NCBI RefSeq assembly: GCF_003144245.1
Contig: NW_020289976.1
Span: 558,001-622,000 of the forward strand
Source: Jaminaea rosea
Taxonomy: Eukaryota > Basidiomycota > Exobasidiomycetes > Microstromatales
Reading direction: 5' to 3'
Length of the DNA: 64,000 nucleotides
Numbering within the stretch: position 1 is the first letter of the stretch; every line of letters starts with the position of its first letter. Positions 20,523 to 31,074 of the stretch are shown here, in pieces. Below the pieces are notes generated by a model. That model worked only from the letters and a program-made list of their open reading frames with translations, did not search any database and had not been told where the DNA came from. A program made the translations under genes and the position numbers.

Positions 20523-21040
20523 TTCTGTCTCACCCCTCTCCTCTTCTGTTATCCTTGTCACTGTCTGTACCGTTTGTCTCGCATCAGGCGCGAGCCAATG
20601 AATCATACACCTAGCCCGAGACCAAACATTCGCCGAGCGATGTGGTAGCCATCGGTGTACGTGTGCTTGCGGCCCGAGCCGTACCGGAGGAGTCGAAGGC
20701 GGAGGCGGAACTAGGGCAGCGGGCCTCGCGGAACCAGATTAGGCTTGGAGCGGGCGGTGCAGCCTGTCGACGTGGAAGGGGCTGAGCCACTGAGCTCTGT
20801 TTGCTTTCCCTCCGCTTCCACGACCCTATCCCCACCGTCTTCAACGGCGGCCCTCCTCTTACAGTCGTATTGGGTGGGGTGCCTGCCACGTCGACTTCCT
20901 CACGTCCACATCATATCGTCTCGAAGAAAAAACCTCACTGTCCTTTCGTCGCTCGTCCTCTAGTCTCCGTCACGTCCACTACCACGCCCCCTATTGTCAC
21001 GACTCGCCTTGCCACCCATCAACTCCACCGAAACGCCAGC
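20523..21040. other. Intergenic, upstream of the Hac1-like bZIP
   Basis: Contains the 3' region of the ammonium permease gene and the promoter and leader of the bZIP gene; the last 200 bases are pyrimidine-rich. No specific site recognised. Confidence 0.5.
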
Positions 21041-22638
21041 ATGTCTGCATTCAGTCGCGCAGGTTCATCAGCGCCATCAGACATGCTCTCTCCATCAGCT
21101 TCGTCGCCCTCTTCATCATCCTCGACGCCAAACAAGAAGCCCATGGATCCAGCGCGGCAGGCCCGCCTCGCAGCACGCCAAGTGCGCAACCGCCAATCCG
21201 CCCAGAACTCTCGCAATCGCAAGAAGGCAGAGCGAGAACAGCTCGAGACCGAAGTCGTCGAGCTGCGTCAACGCAATCTTGAGCTCGAGGGTAGGGTCAG
21301 CGACATGGGCAAGGAGCTCAGCGCTCTCATGGACGTCGTCAAGATCCTCATGAAGTCGCAGCCAACGACCGACGCCGACCAGCCGTCAACTTCACAAGCA
21401 GCATCAGTACCAGCAGCCAGCGTCGAAGCGCTCGCCGACCCTTTGAGCCCTCAAGCTTTCGTCCAACATCTGGCTCGGTCGCCCTTCCTCTCTGACCTCT
21501 CATCTATTGCCTCCCACTCCTCCGCCCCATCCCTCCCGACGACCCTCCTCTCGTCCTCTCCTTCCTCCTTCTCTTCTTCCTCCTCGTCCTCCCGCCACTG
21601 CAGCTCCTCCTCGACATCGCTCGAAAGCAGCTCACTTGCAGCGCCGACATCCGTCGCTCCTCCCTCTCTCATCCTCCCGTCTCTCACCGAGTCTCCCTCG
21701 CACAAAAGCCAAGACGTTCGCCATCCAACAGCGATGGCGACTTCCCTACAGCGGACGTCGCAGGCTTGCGAGGTGGACGAGGTGGGCGTAAGAGGAGAAG
21801 AGTTGAGGCAGAGACCTGTCATCAAGGCAGCAGCATCATTGAGCAGCTTTCAGCGTACGAGGGAGCAGCAGCAGCAGCGGGCGGGACTGGGAGTGGAGCA
21901 GGGGCGCAGGGAGAAGAGGCAGAGGTGTCGGTCGTTGGGGAGGATGCAGTCGCGCGAGTCGTCGGGCAGGTTGGTGGGTGTGAGGGGTCAGCCGCAGATG
22001 AAGTGGCTGAGAGGCAGGGAGGCAAACAGGGCTGCACGATCCAAGGCGACAGCAATGGCAGCAGCTACGGCGCAGACGACATGGGCGAAGCCAATCACAG
22101 CCTTGCCGGTCAGCTACTCGCAGTCATCTTTGGCGAGCGCAACCTCGAGGCGGCTCAGAGTCAGGGTCGTCTTTCGGCCCCGGCCCAGGCGATGCTGACG
22201 GGGAAAAATGACGAAATCAAGGCAGAGGAGCAAGGTCAGGGCGGTGTACAGGCAGTCTTCGACTTTGGATTGAGGCAGACACAGCAGGACGTGGCTCTGA
22301 CACCTCCAAGCGTCGAGGAGCAAGACGAGATCATGGCCAGCATCTTTAACATGGCAGATGCGACGGCGGCGGGCAGCAACAGCGAGGCTAGCACCGCGGC
22401 AGAGTACCATCAGAGTGACGATCTGAGCGTCACGAGCGCCAGTCCTTCGACGACGGCATGGGACTACGAGGCTCTCGGCCTGGACCTCGGCCTGGACCTG
22501 AGCGTCGACATTGACGTGCCTCACAACAAGTTGCTCACCAGCGACAAGCCGCAGGAAGGACCGGACGATAGCCTACCTGGTCTTGACAACTTCTTCCTGT
22601 CCAACTTCATCAAGAGCGAGCCTGTCTCGTCGTCGTAG
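21041..22638 (+). CDS. bZIP transcription factor, Hac1/XBP1/Cib1-like, with a probable unconventional intron
   Basis: Starts MSAFSRAGSSAPSD; the basic region RQVRNRQSAQNSRNRKKAE with the NRxxAQxSRxRK pattern of Hac1/XBP1 is followed by a leucine zipper (LETEVVELRQRNLELE) to about residue 105. The first frame runs through a Ser/Leu-rich segment to about 21700. The plausible C-terminal half (SDGDFPTADVAGLRGGRGG... to DNFFLSNFIKSEPVSSS) is in another frame. To join them a segment of length 2 modulo 3 must be removed. No donor of the GTGAG or GTAAG kind exists there. A model removing 21601-21728 (128 nt; CTG|CAGC at the left, CAA|CAGC in a hairpin loop at the right) gives 489 residues. In the family this intron is cut by Ire1 and the mature factor drives the unfolded protein response. 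Exact boundaries are unproven. Confidence 0.7.
21718..21740 (+). promoter_or_regulatory. Hairpin resembling an Ire1 splice-site stem-loop
   Basis: An 8-bp perfect stem (TCGCCATC / GATGGCGA) encloses a 7-nt loop CAACAGC. HAC1/XBP1 splice sites lie in 7-nt loops with consensus CNGCNGN, cut after the third base; here the third base is A rather than G. Cutting after it gives a right boundary in the correct phase for the downstream frame. Confidence 0.5.
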
Positions 22639-23480
22639 TACTTTCTTTCTTCGAGTTCTCGATTTCCTCCCTGTCAATACACTCCTGAACCTTCGACTCG
22701 AGCGCTGTGCGACTCGTCTTCTCCTCGTCCTAATCTTTTTGAATGCCATCTCTGTTCATCAACCATGATTCTCAGATCGCTGATCGCGTGGGTTTCCTTC
22801 GTCTGGCTACATCGAGAAAGGAGACAACCATGACACGCGAGACAGGCAGGCAGGCGGGTGAGCAGGCAGACTGGCTTACTCAACAATGGTACGAACCAGC
22901 GCTGGTCAGATTACCCCGCTCCCGACCTCTTTCTCGCTGCTACGGAAAGAATGTGTTCTTGCTTGACTGAGCATGCTCCGTTTCGATGACTCGACAAAGA
23001 GCCACGGTCACGTCGGTGCAGTGAGGGTGAGAGGCCAAAGTCAGCTTACTCTGGTCCATCCCGCCCCGCCGCCCTCGTTGGAACCTGCGCCTGCGCTCTA
23101 TGCTCTATGCGTGAGCGGGCGGAGGTTGACGGTCGCTCGTCGCGGATCTCGTGCCTTGCTGCAGCTTCCTGGGCGCCACCGATGGACGGCTGCTGCAGCA
23201 ATCAAGTGGCCTCTGCGCTGCGATGCGACGAAAGGGCCCGATAGACCTTTCAGCCCCTCGTGCTCATCGATCAGCGGATGAATGCTCAGCGGATCAGATC
23301 CACTCAGTGTTGCTGTAATCGATGCCAAAGATAGTCCTTCTTTCTTGGCTCCCTACCACTCACCATCAATTCCACCAACGAGGTTAAGGCCAGGCCTACA
23401 TAACGTTCGCTGAGGCTTGAGATTCGCTTGCTCCTCAACCCACGGCTCACCGCATACACACAGCTCAGGCCATCATCAAA
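22639..23480. other. Intergenic between two bZIP genes
   Basis: Holds the 3' region of the first bZIP gene and the promoter of the second. No conserved frame, RNA gene or clear regulatory motif recognised. Confidence 0.55.
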
Positions 23481-25361
23481 ATGCCAGCCCGCGACGCCAA
23501 CGAGGATGCCGTTGCCCTTCTGGAGAGACGACGAGCTCAAAATCGTCAAGCTCAAGCCCGCTTCAGGCAGAAGAAGCTGGCTCAACAAGCAGCAGAAGCC
23601 GCTGCCGCTAGCCCCTCGACGCATCATCAGGCAGCCGCCAAGAGCATCGCCACGAAGCGCAGACGCTCAGATGAGTCGCAGCAGCACGCTAACAACCAAG
23701 AAGTCAACTTCATTGGGGGTGGCAGCATCAGCAACAGCAGCTCAAGAAGCAGCTTCGGCAGTGGCAGCAAAGGCGATGCCAACAGCATGTCACCTGGCGA
23801 GTCGGACAAGGCCAGCAGCCCCTCAACGGCATTCTCATCGACGTCGCCCTCGTCAGCATCAGAGGCTTCGAGCAGCACATCGCCGACCTCCTACTTTGCC
23901 AGCCTACCAGGCCAGCAATCCAGCTCGGCGGAGCAGCCCACCTTCTCGTACCCGTCACCAGCCAAGCCGTCTGAGGCCCCCTTCTTTGACTTTGGCCTGT
24001 CACCATCAGCTGCAATCGTCAGCGCAGCGCCCTCAGCTGAGAATCCTGCTCCATCGTCTCGCACCACCTTTGCCTCCTACGATGATCACCTTGGCGACAT
24101 CGTCAGCAGCAGCGCGGCCATGTCCGTCGACAACGAGGTGCAGTTCTTTGCCTCGGTGATGAGAGAGGCAGAGCAGGAGCAAGAGGAGATGAGGCGACTA
24201 CAGCAACAGCAGACCAATCTTCAGCGTCAAAGACAGCATCAGCAGCCACAGCAGCAAAAGATTGCGGCAGACCAGCCGCACAGCGTCCTCGATCGAATCT
24301 TGGCCGACTTTGGCGTCGCTGGACCGTCCACTCCCAGCTTGCTTTCTGGGCCAACTCAGCAGCAACGCGGCGACCCCAGTCTACTCCCATCACAGCCGCA
24401 GTCTCAACCACAGCCTGCTGCTGCTCAGAACGCCTCCTCCTCCTCCTCCTCTCTCTGTCCCACCCATACTCACGACTGGTTCGCCGGCTTCAACCAATGG
24501 CAGATGATAGAGACCATAACAAACGAAAGGGGCATGCTAGCCGTAGTTCTCCTCCTCCTCGAGTCGCCCTCCCTCGAGCACCTCCGCCGCTCCATCCTCG
24601 ACCCGCGACGCGGCGTCGTCTTCAACGAGAAGCATGCGATGGCCAAAGCCTTCTTCCACAATGCAGTTTGCTTGGGGTTCTTGGACGACGATTTGAGGAA
24701 GTGCGCGACGCACAGCAACATCAGTGAGGTGTGGACTCAGAGGTCACTACCCTTTGTTCAGATGGGGAGCAACAGCACGTCCCTCGTTGCAGGAGGCGCT
24801 ATAGGGCGCGCAGAAGACGGGACAGTCTCGCCACTTTCACTCACCCAGATGCCCGGCACCTCGACATCAATAGGCAAGTCCCCTTGGCAGATCCCCGTCT
24901 CTCTCTCGCGCGTGGACGAGGATCGTCGCCTGACCCGCCTACGAGAGGCGCCCAACATGTACCCAACAGCTCTCCAGCTTTCACGTCCCCACTCCATCAT
25001 CATCGATACTCTCCCCTGGCCCTCTGTCCGCGACGGTCTGATCCGTCTCCTCGAGCTGGGCGTAGTGGACAACCATACGCTCAAGTGTGACCTGATCGGC
25101 AAGCCGTTCGAATGCTCCGGTGAAGGGCACGTCTTTACGCTGCACGGAGACGACCCGATGGACCCGGAGAGCTGGGAGATGAGCGAATATTGGGCGCAAA
25201 AATACCTCCCGTTGTTGGATAGGGGTATGGTTAGGAGGACAAACTTCTGGAGGAGGATGAAGGGATTAGACGCGTTGAGGCTGGATAAGGAGACCGTCGA
25301 GAGGGAGGGGGATAGGACCATTGTGGATGCGCTGGCGAATTTGAGAATGGCGGGCGTTTGA
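23481..25361 (+). CDS. bZIP transcription factor with C-terminal DUF3425 domain
   Basis: A single-exon gene of 626 residues. The basic region lies at the very N-terminus (ERRRAQNRQAQARFRQKK, about residues 14-31), of the AP-1/Yap type with AQNR and FR. The zipper that follows is short and poor (Ala-rich rather than Leu heptads). The middle is Ser- and Gln-rich, with CAG-encoded Gln runs. Residues of about 490-600 form the DUF3425 domain typical of fungal bZIP proteins, recognisable by LSRPHSIIIDTLPWPSVRDG, LDALRLD and the preceding WQIPVSLSRVDED. Proteins of this type regulate stress or secondary metabolism in filamentous fungi; no target can be read here. It follows the Hac1-like bZIP on the same strand but has a different architecture, so a tandem duplication is unlikely. 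Confidence 0.88.
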   Translation: MPARDANEDAVALLERRRAQNRQAQARFRQKKLAQQAAEAAAASPSTHHQAAAKSIATKRRRSDESQQHANNQEVNFIGGGSISNSSSRSSFGSGSKGDANSMSPGESDKASSPSTAFSSTSPSSASEASSSTSPTSYFASLPGQQSSSAEQPTFSYPSPAKPSEAPFFDFGLSPSAAIVSAAPSAENPAPSSRTTFASYDDHLGDIVSSSAAMSVDNEVQFFASVMREAEQEQEEMRRLQQQQTNLQRQRQHQQPQQQKIAADQPHSVLDRILADFGVAGPSTPSLLSGPTQQQRGDPSLLPSQPQSQPQPAAAQNASSSSSSLCPTHTHDWFAGFNQWQMIETITNERGMLAVVLLLLESPSLEHLRRSILDPRRGVVFNEKHAMAKAFFHNAVCLGFLDDDLRKCATHSNISEVWTQRSLPFVQMGSNSTSLVAGGAIGRAEDGTVSPLSLTQMPGTSTSIGKSPWQIPVSLSRVDEDRRLTRLREAPNMYPTALQLSRPHSIIIDTLPWPSVRDGLIRLLELGVVDNHTLKCDLIGKPFECSGEGHVFTLHGDDPMDPESWEMSEYWAQKYLPLLDRGMVRRTNFWRRMKGLDALRLDKETVEREGDRTIVDALANLRMAGV

Positions 25362-25783
25362 GCTGGCAGGAGCGACGAGGAGCGACGTATGTCACACATC
25401 TTTTTTGCTGTACTTTTATTCATCTCGAGGCCTTCAATCCACCAATCACACATTTCGTTGAGCGGGCGCAGGATCACGATGATAGTTCGCATTGACAAGG
25501 TCAGATCGCGATGGCGACGATGATGTAACAACGAGATGATTGAGGCGGTGGAACGAGAGAATATAGCGTCTGATAAGAGGTACGTACGAGTGTTGTGCGT
25601 GCTTTGGCGTCGTTTGGTGCACGCGTGGTGCTGGTGCCGGTGGTATGATGAGTAAACGAGAGGCATGGTCGAGAGATTATAGGACAAGAAAAGTGGGGAG
25701 AGATGCTGATATGACGAGGGGGATGGCAGAGGGGGGATTCGAGTGGGAGGAGGGGGGGCGGCAGCGGCTCAGAAGCGGGAGTT
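25362..25783. other. 3' regions of two convergent genes
   Basis: Lies between the stop codons of the DUF3425 bZIP (plus) and the seven-helix protein (minus). Nothing else recognised. Confidence 0.6.
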
Positions 25784-28520
25784 TCAATCGTGGCCACCAC
25801 CTTCAGAGGTGTCAACGGTAGTAGCTGTGTGCGCCGACGTAGTAGCGATACTGTTCGTGCGGCTGAGCGAGGCCATCTCCTCGAGCTCACGGTATGCCTC
25901 GTCGATTGCGGAGGAGGCGGAGGCTGGTGGCTCGGCGGTCGCACTGGCGTTGACGGGTAGCGGCGCATGGCTGCTCGATTTGGGCGAGACGGGGGCTGAG
26001 AGTGGTGTGGTGGAGGCGAAGGGCGGAGGCTTGCTGGTCGGCGCATCACTGGCCGTGCCAGGTCGCTGCGATGAGGACACAGAGCCCGAGGCTCCTGCAG
26101 CCGCAGTCGAAGGCGGTGGCGCGCGGAGACGGACGAAAGATCCAGCAGGAGCAGCGCTAGCTGGACCATGAGACGTGCCGGGGCGAGCGGGGCTGACAGG
26201 GCGCACAGACGATGAGGGCCTTGCTGCTACCGCCGAGCCAACGCTCACGCCAGTCACGGTCTTGTCAGTGGAGTGACTTCTTGTCCTCTCCCGAGAGCCA
26301 AAGGGTGCAACAGGTCCGCCGCGACTCGTAGTAGGCCGCCCGCCGACATCGAGACCACTGCTGCCACTGGCGTGCCGCGCCTCGTCTGCGTGGACGGCGC
26401 TGCGGAATGCATCGAGTGGGTCGGGGGACCCCGCGGACTGTTCGGCATCGACGGCGCTGGGACGACGGCTGAGGGTTGGTGTGACGGTCTTTTTGCTAGA
26501 TGAAGAGGGACCAACTGTGAGAGTCGCAGGGGCGAGCGTCGAGGCGGCTGTCATGGGTGGCGAGGCTACGAAGGTGGTTCTCAATGGTGTTGCGGAGCCT
26601 CGACGCGGTTGCTGATCGGCGGTGATAGCGGTTGGCGGGAATGAGGAGGATGAGGTTGATGAGACGACGCTGCTACTGGAGCGCGGACGTCCCGCCGTTT
26701 GCATCTCTCCGACATTCGCCCTCGACGAAGATTTGCCCGCCTGTCGTGACGGGGACGCAAGGGCCGCAATGGCAGGCGTGAGCGTCTGCGACGACACCGA
26801 TGCTTTGACGCTGCTGCCATTGCGCGGGGTTGTGGAGTACGGCGTCGTGCCATCACCTTTGCTGGAGATGAAGGCGGACGACGAGTTGGCATCCGCACCT
26901 GGCGAGATGATCTGCACGGGCGCGGAGATCGTCGGGGTGTATGACGTCGAGGGGCGTTGTCGACTGCTGCTCCCGCCAATGTCCGGTGAGGACGAAGAGC
27001 TAGCACCGTGCGATGTCACGGCTCGACGCTTGTCGCGGCTGTTGCGTCCTATGCCGCCGATCTTCTTGGAAGGCACAGCAAGTGGCGAGGCTGATGCTGC
27101 TGTTGCTGATGCTGCTGGCATTGGCACGTCTCCCATCTCGATGGCCACGCCCGACTGACTTTGAGGTTGAGATCTCTGAGAAGAATCGTCCGCCATGGAC
27201 CTGCGGCTCATGTGGCTGTGAGCAATGCTGCCATTACGATCTTGAGTCCTGGGCAAAATAGACGATTTAGATTCCTTGATCGAGTAGTTGATCTCACCCT
27301 CGATGTAGGACGCATCGTCGCGTAGGCTCTTCGACTCCTTCTTGACGAGGACTGGAGTGCCATCAATGCCACCTAGACCTTCACTCCCTTGGGCTCCTCC
27401 AGCTACTGACGCATCTCGCTCCACGACTCTTGCCCAGTCGGGCGAGTAGTCGGGCGGCAGGGCGATGTTGGCAGGCGACTGCTCCCTCGTCAGCTTCCAA
27501 GCCTTGCGGAAGATACGGCCGCAGATCATCGTTGAGACCGCTTGGAAGGCGGCGACCTGCATCAGCTGGAAGTTCTGCTCCGTCGTAGTGGCGTAGAGGA
27601 TGGCCAGGGAGATGAGGATGCCGAATTGTGCGGCGATGAAGATGAAGGTCTTCTGCAAGAGCATGCGAGCGACCTCTTCGTGATCGTAAGCTGCCTTCGT
27701 CATTGGTGCCAGCGAGCGAAGAAGGCCTCTGAGACCTTGTCCGGACTTGACTAGCTTGAGGTAGAGGAGGGTGAAGTTGATGATGTCGAAGAGGGCGCAA
27801 GACGCAAGAACGCCGTACGAGAGGTGGCTGCCGACTCTGTAGTTGCAGTAGGGTCCTCCTTGGAGGATGATGGGCTTGGAGACGTAGGGAAGAGGAGCGC
27901 AGAGGCCGATCATAATGGTCATGCTGATCATCAGGGGAACAACGGCTCGGTAGTCCATCCTCCAGAGGTTGACGGTGCGCAGCAGGAAGACAAAGTAGGC
28001 TGGCAGTGCGAAAGCGGGGGTGAGGGCCAATGATGGTCAGTCAATCATGGACCACGGCTGCTGCGCACAGTGTATGCTACTCACTACCGCAGACGCTGAT
28101 TGAGTACATGGCAGCAGACACTTGGAATCGACTCGCGCAGTCGTCGCTCATTGTGATGCCATCGAGGAGGACTCGCAGGACCCAGGTAAAGGTGACATAC
28201 CTCGAAATGAAATAGGCCAGTGAGTTGAAGATGGAGAAAGCGCTGCGATAGTTGGTCTCTTTGAGGACACGGTAATCAAAGTGGATGGTGCTGAAAACGT
28301 CCCATCCAAGAGCGCCAAGCCAGAAGGACGTGTAGATGATGCTGATGAGGACACGATGTCCCTCTTCGGGCGAGACGTGGAGGAAGATGTTGTCATGCTT
28401 GGGGTTGGTGTTGGAGCTGGCAAGCGTTGTAGATGGCAAGAGAGCGAGGCAGGTGATAAGAGCGGCCAAGGACATGAAGAGGAGCCTTGTCCCGTGCCTC
28501 CGACGTGGCGCTAACACCAT
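25784..28520 (-). CDS. Receptor-like seven-helix membrane protein with long disordered tail
   Basis: Exons 28520-28085 and 27999-25784 join at phase 1 (GTGAGT...CTGCCAG, codon ACC restored) and give 883 residues. A signal-peptide-like helix near residues 12-30 is followed by about seven hydrophobic segments up to about residue 300 (for example VLISIIYTSFWLGALGWDVF, AVVPLMISMTIMIGLCAPL, FIFIAAQFGILISLAILYA). The intron falls inside one of these helices. The remaining 560 residues are Ser/Thr/Pro/Ala-rich and disordered, with many possible phosphorylation sites. The layout is that of a fungal G-protein-coupled-receptor-like protein with a large cytosolic tail, but no known GPCR class signature was recognised. 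A group III G-alpha gene lies 11 kb away; any link is speculative. Confidence 0.75.
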
Positions 28521-31074
28521 GGTGGCGAAGGCGCAGCGAGGGACAACGACGATGCTGCGTCGTCGTGGCCTAGTGCTGCCCTTTGATACGCTGTCGGTGC
28601 CGCTACTTCGACGCGCACTCTAGGCAAATAGTGTCGAGGTGGGAAGATGGTGCGAATGACTACGACGACGTTAAAGACGAGGACGACTGATGGTGAGGAT
28701 GCGATGCTCGACTAACAATGCTGCTGCTCTGTTACGCGTGACGCTGCGTATCGAGTGATGCTGTTGTTGGGATGAGTCGTTGCGTCGTGATATCGGAGTG
28801 AGTGGTCAAGATGATGGCTGAGTCGTCGGCGAGGGATTGGTTGCTGCTGGGCTGTCGCTGGGCGATGAACCAGGTTTGGTAGCGATTGGATGTGACCCCC
28901 CAGATGATCAATGGCCGGCCCGCATGGGACGAAAGAGACACCCAGGCGGGTGTTGCGGGAGCGGGGCAGAGGCCCGAGGTCTTGACTGACCGGCGAGCTA
29001 GGCTTAAAACCGTCGACGACTGCACAGCAGTTCAGGACCACAAGACCGAGACCGAGCTTCGAGCTTGCAAAGGCGGCGGTGGGAGGAAGGGGGTTCAGGC
29101 AGACGAGGATGGACCACTGATACGGCGTCGCAGCAATTGTGAAGGCGGAGAAGAACGGCGGGCCTCCGAGCGCAACAAGGCCTACGTAGTGTGATCCAAT
29201 TTGGGGGATGCTCGATATTGGCCCATAGCCACAGCGCCGGAGGCTGCCCGCCTTCGCTACTAAGTGCCACACCACTTGACTGCCGCTGCCCGACCGCCGC
29301 CGTCACTTTGCTTTATTCCCCTTAGCAGCCGTCGACGTCCTTGGCACAACAACCGTCCCCACCAAAACCGTTCAACGCCGCCGTCGCCGCTGCCGCTGCC
29401 GCCTCTCCTTTTTGCGAGATGTCGATGCTCTTCTCGCTCGAACGAGCCGAGGAGAAGGGCAGCTTGCAGGCTGCAAAGCTGGCCGCTGGCGAGAGACGGG
29501 CTGAAACGAAACCAAGAAACGAGCTGCTGCTGCGCCGTGGCGTATCATCAATTCAAGACAGGAGGCTAAGTACAGAACTGGAACGCATAGCGTAGCTCGC
29601 TCACTCTGTCGCTCATACCGACGCCCGCTGAGCCGGTCGAAGCCGCAGGCGGTCGTCGATGCAGATGTGGCGGGTTATGACCTGACGTTGCTGCAAAGAA
29701 ATGCTTCATCTCTCGACATTGGCCGTTATAGATGGCAAGAGAGCGTGGCTGCGCTATTGCATCGCTGCGAGAATGCGTTGCCCCGTACTCGAGGATCACC
29801 CTAATGCTTGCTGCGCCTTCTCACGCAGAGCAATGAGCCGGTCCGAATCGTGAGCCAATCGAGAATCACTTGCTTGCAGTTGCTGATTGCTGACACGTTG
29901 GTGCATCGTCTTCGAGCGGCTGCCTCCCGTCGTACCCCCTGGCTGGGAGCTGCGTCCTTGCTGCGCCGCTCTCTTCGGCCCCCTCACCTCGAGCTCAACA
30001 CCCAGATGCCATCGTCTCCAGCCCAAGGAATTGGAAAGTCGTTCCCCACGCACCTCGCCCGTCTGTCACTTCGTTGCTCGGCGCGGCGGATTCTCCGGAT
30101 TGCTCACCACGCTACCCTCCTTGGCCCGGGGCGCACTACTGTACGACTCGCGTCAATCAAGATGACACCACGCTAGTGGGCGCGGCGGCCAGGGTAAAGC
30201 GCTAAGAGAGGAGGTGTAATGAAGCAGCAAAGTGGTGTCGATGAGCGCAGTCTCCATGAGACGAGAAGGACCAGAGTGGTGGGATGGGACAAGACGACTG
30301 TGTCCTGCGACCATGCACCGCCCGATGGGAGCGATCTACTCGGACTCTGAAATCTCGCTGTCTTTCCTCCGAGGGGAAAGCAAGACTCCCACGCACGATT
30401 CAATGCTTTTTGACCCTATTCAATGTTGTCCCGCTCAGGAGCGACAGAATGCCCGCTTCTTCCCATGAATTGCTTCAATGACAGGGCAAAGGCGGCAGCG
30501 AGGATCCGACTTCCTCCCACTTGTTCGTCGGTAGGGTAAAGAAGGAGGACGACGCTGCTTGACGCGCCCGAGGAAAAAGGGAAAATGATGAGTGATGACG
30601 GAGAGTACCGTGGGAGTGGCATGACACGGGCATTGAGATTACTCGATGTGTACCGTATCAAAGACGGACGTCTTCGATCGAAGCTAAGCCAGCTGCGAGG
30701 TCAAAGCTAACGGCCATGAGCTGCTCAAGCAATACAATGCGTGCGGCAGGCTCGTCTACTAGCGCAGCGTGTCTTCGAGAATTGCGGACCATTTGAAGAG
30801 GAAGCGCGATTGCGACGACCGCAGGTTCACTCGAACTCCCTCAGGAGTCTTGACATTCGAGCAGGCATCGGCATCAATTTCAATCACAAGAACAAAGCAA
30901 CAATCGTAGACGAGAAAAAGGACGACGATTTACCTTCCCAATCTTACCTCAACCGACCCTCTTTGCGCGCACGATCCGTAATCGTCCTCGCCCGCGGCCC
31001 TGGACCAGGCTCGCGATCCTGCTTGGCAAGACTCATGCGACTCCTTTCAACAGCTAAGCTCGCTGCTGCCGGCT
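28521..31074. other. 2.55 kb gap between two minus-strand genes
   Basis: Several short frames on both strands have no family resemblance, and no consistent set of splice sites joins them. The part near 28521-29300 is presumably promoter of the seven-helix gene. No tRNA-like A and B boxes were found. A noncoding transcript cannot be excluded. Confidence 0.5.

Noticed and set aside
21679-21731. GT-AG intron of 53 nt (GTCTCT...AACAG) as an ordinary explanation of the bZIP frame change
   Set aside because: Phase fits, but GTCTCT is a poor donor in a genome where donors are GTGAG or GTAAG. Not excluded, just less likely.
20801-22198. An uninterrupted 465-codon frame through the first bZIP gene
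   Set aside because: Its first 240 bases are promoter-like and its last 160 codons (about 21700-22198) read as Arg/Gln-rich noise, while the other frame there is protein-like and continues to a sensible C-terminus at 22638.
23481-25361. Possible tandem duplication of the two bZIP genes
   Set aside because: Basic regions and C-terminal domains belong to different bZIP types.
28712-29275. 187-codon minus-strand frame upstream of the seven-helix gene
   Set aside because: Composition and lack of ordered motifs resemble random frames in GC-rich DNA; no start context or intron links.
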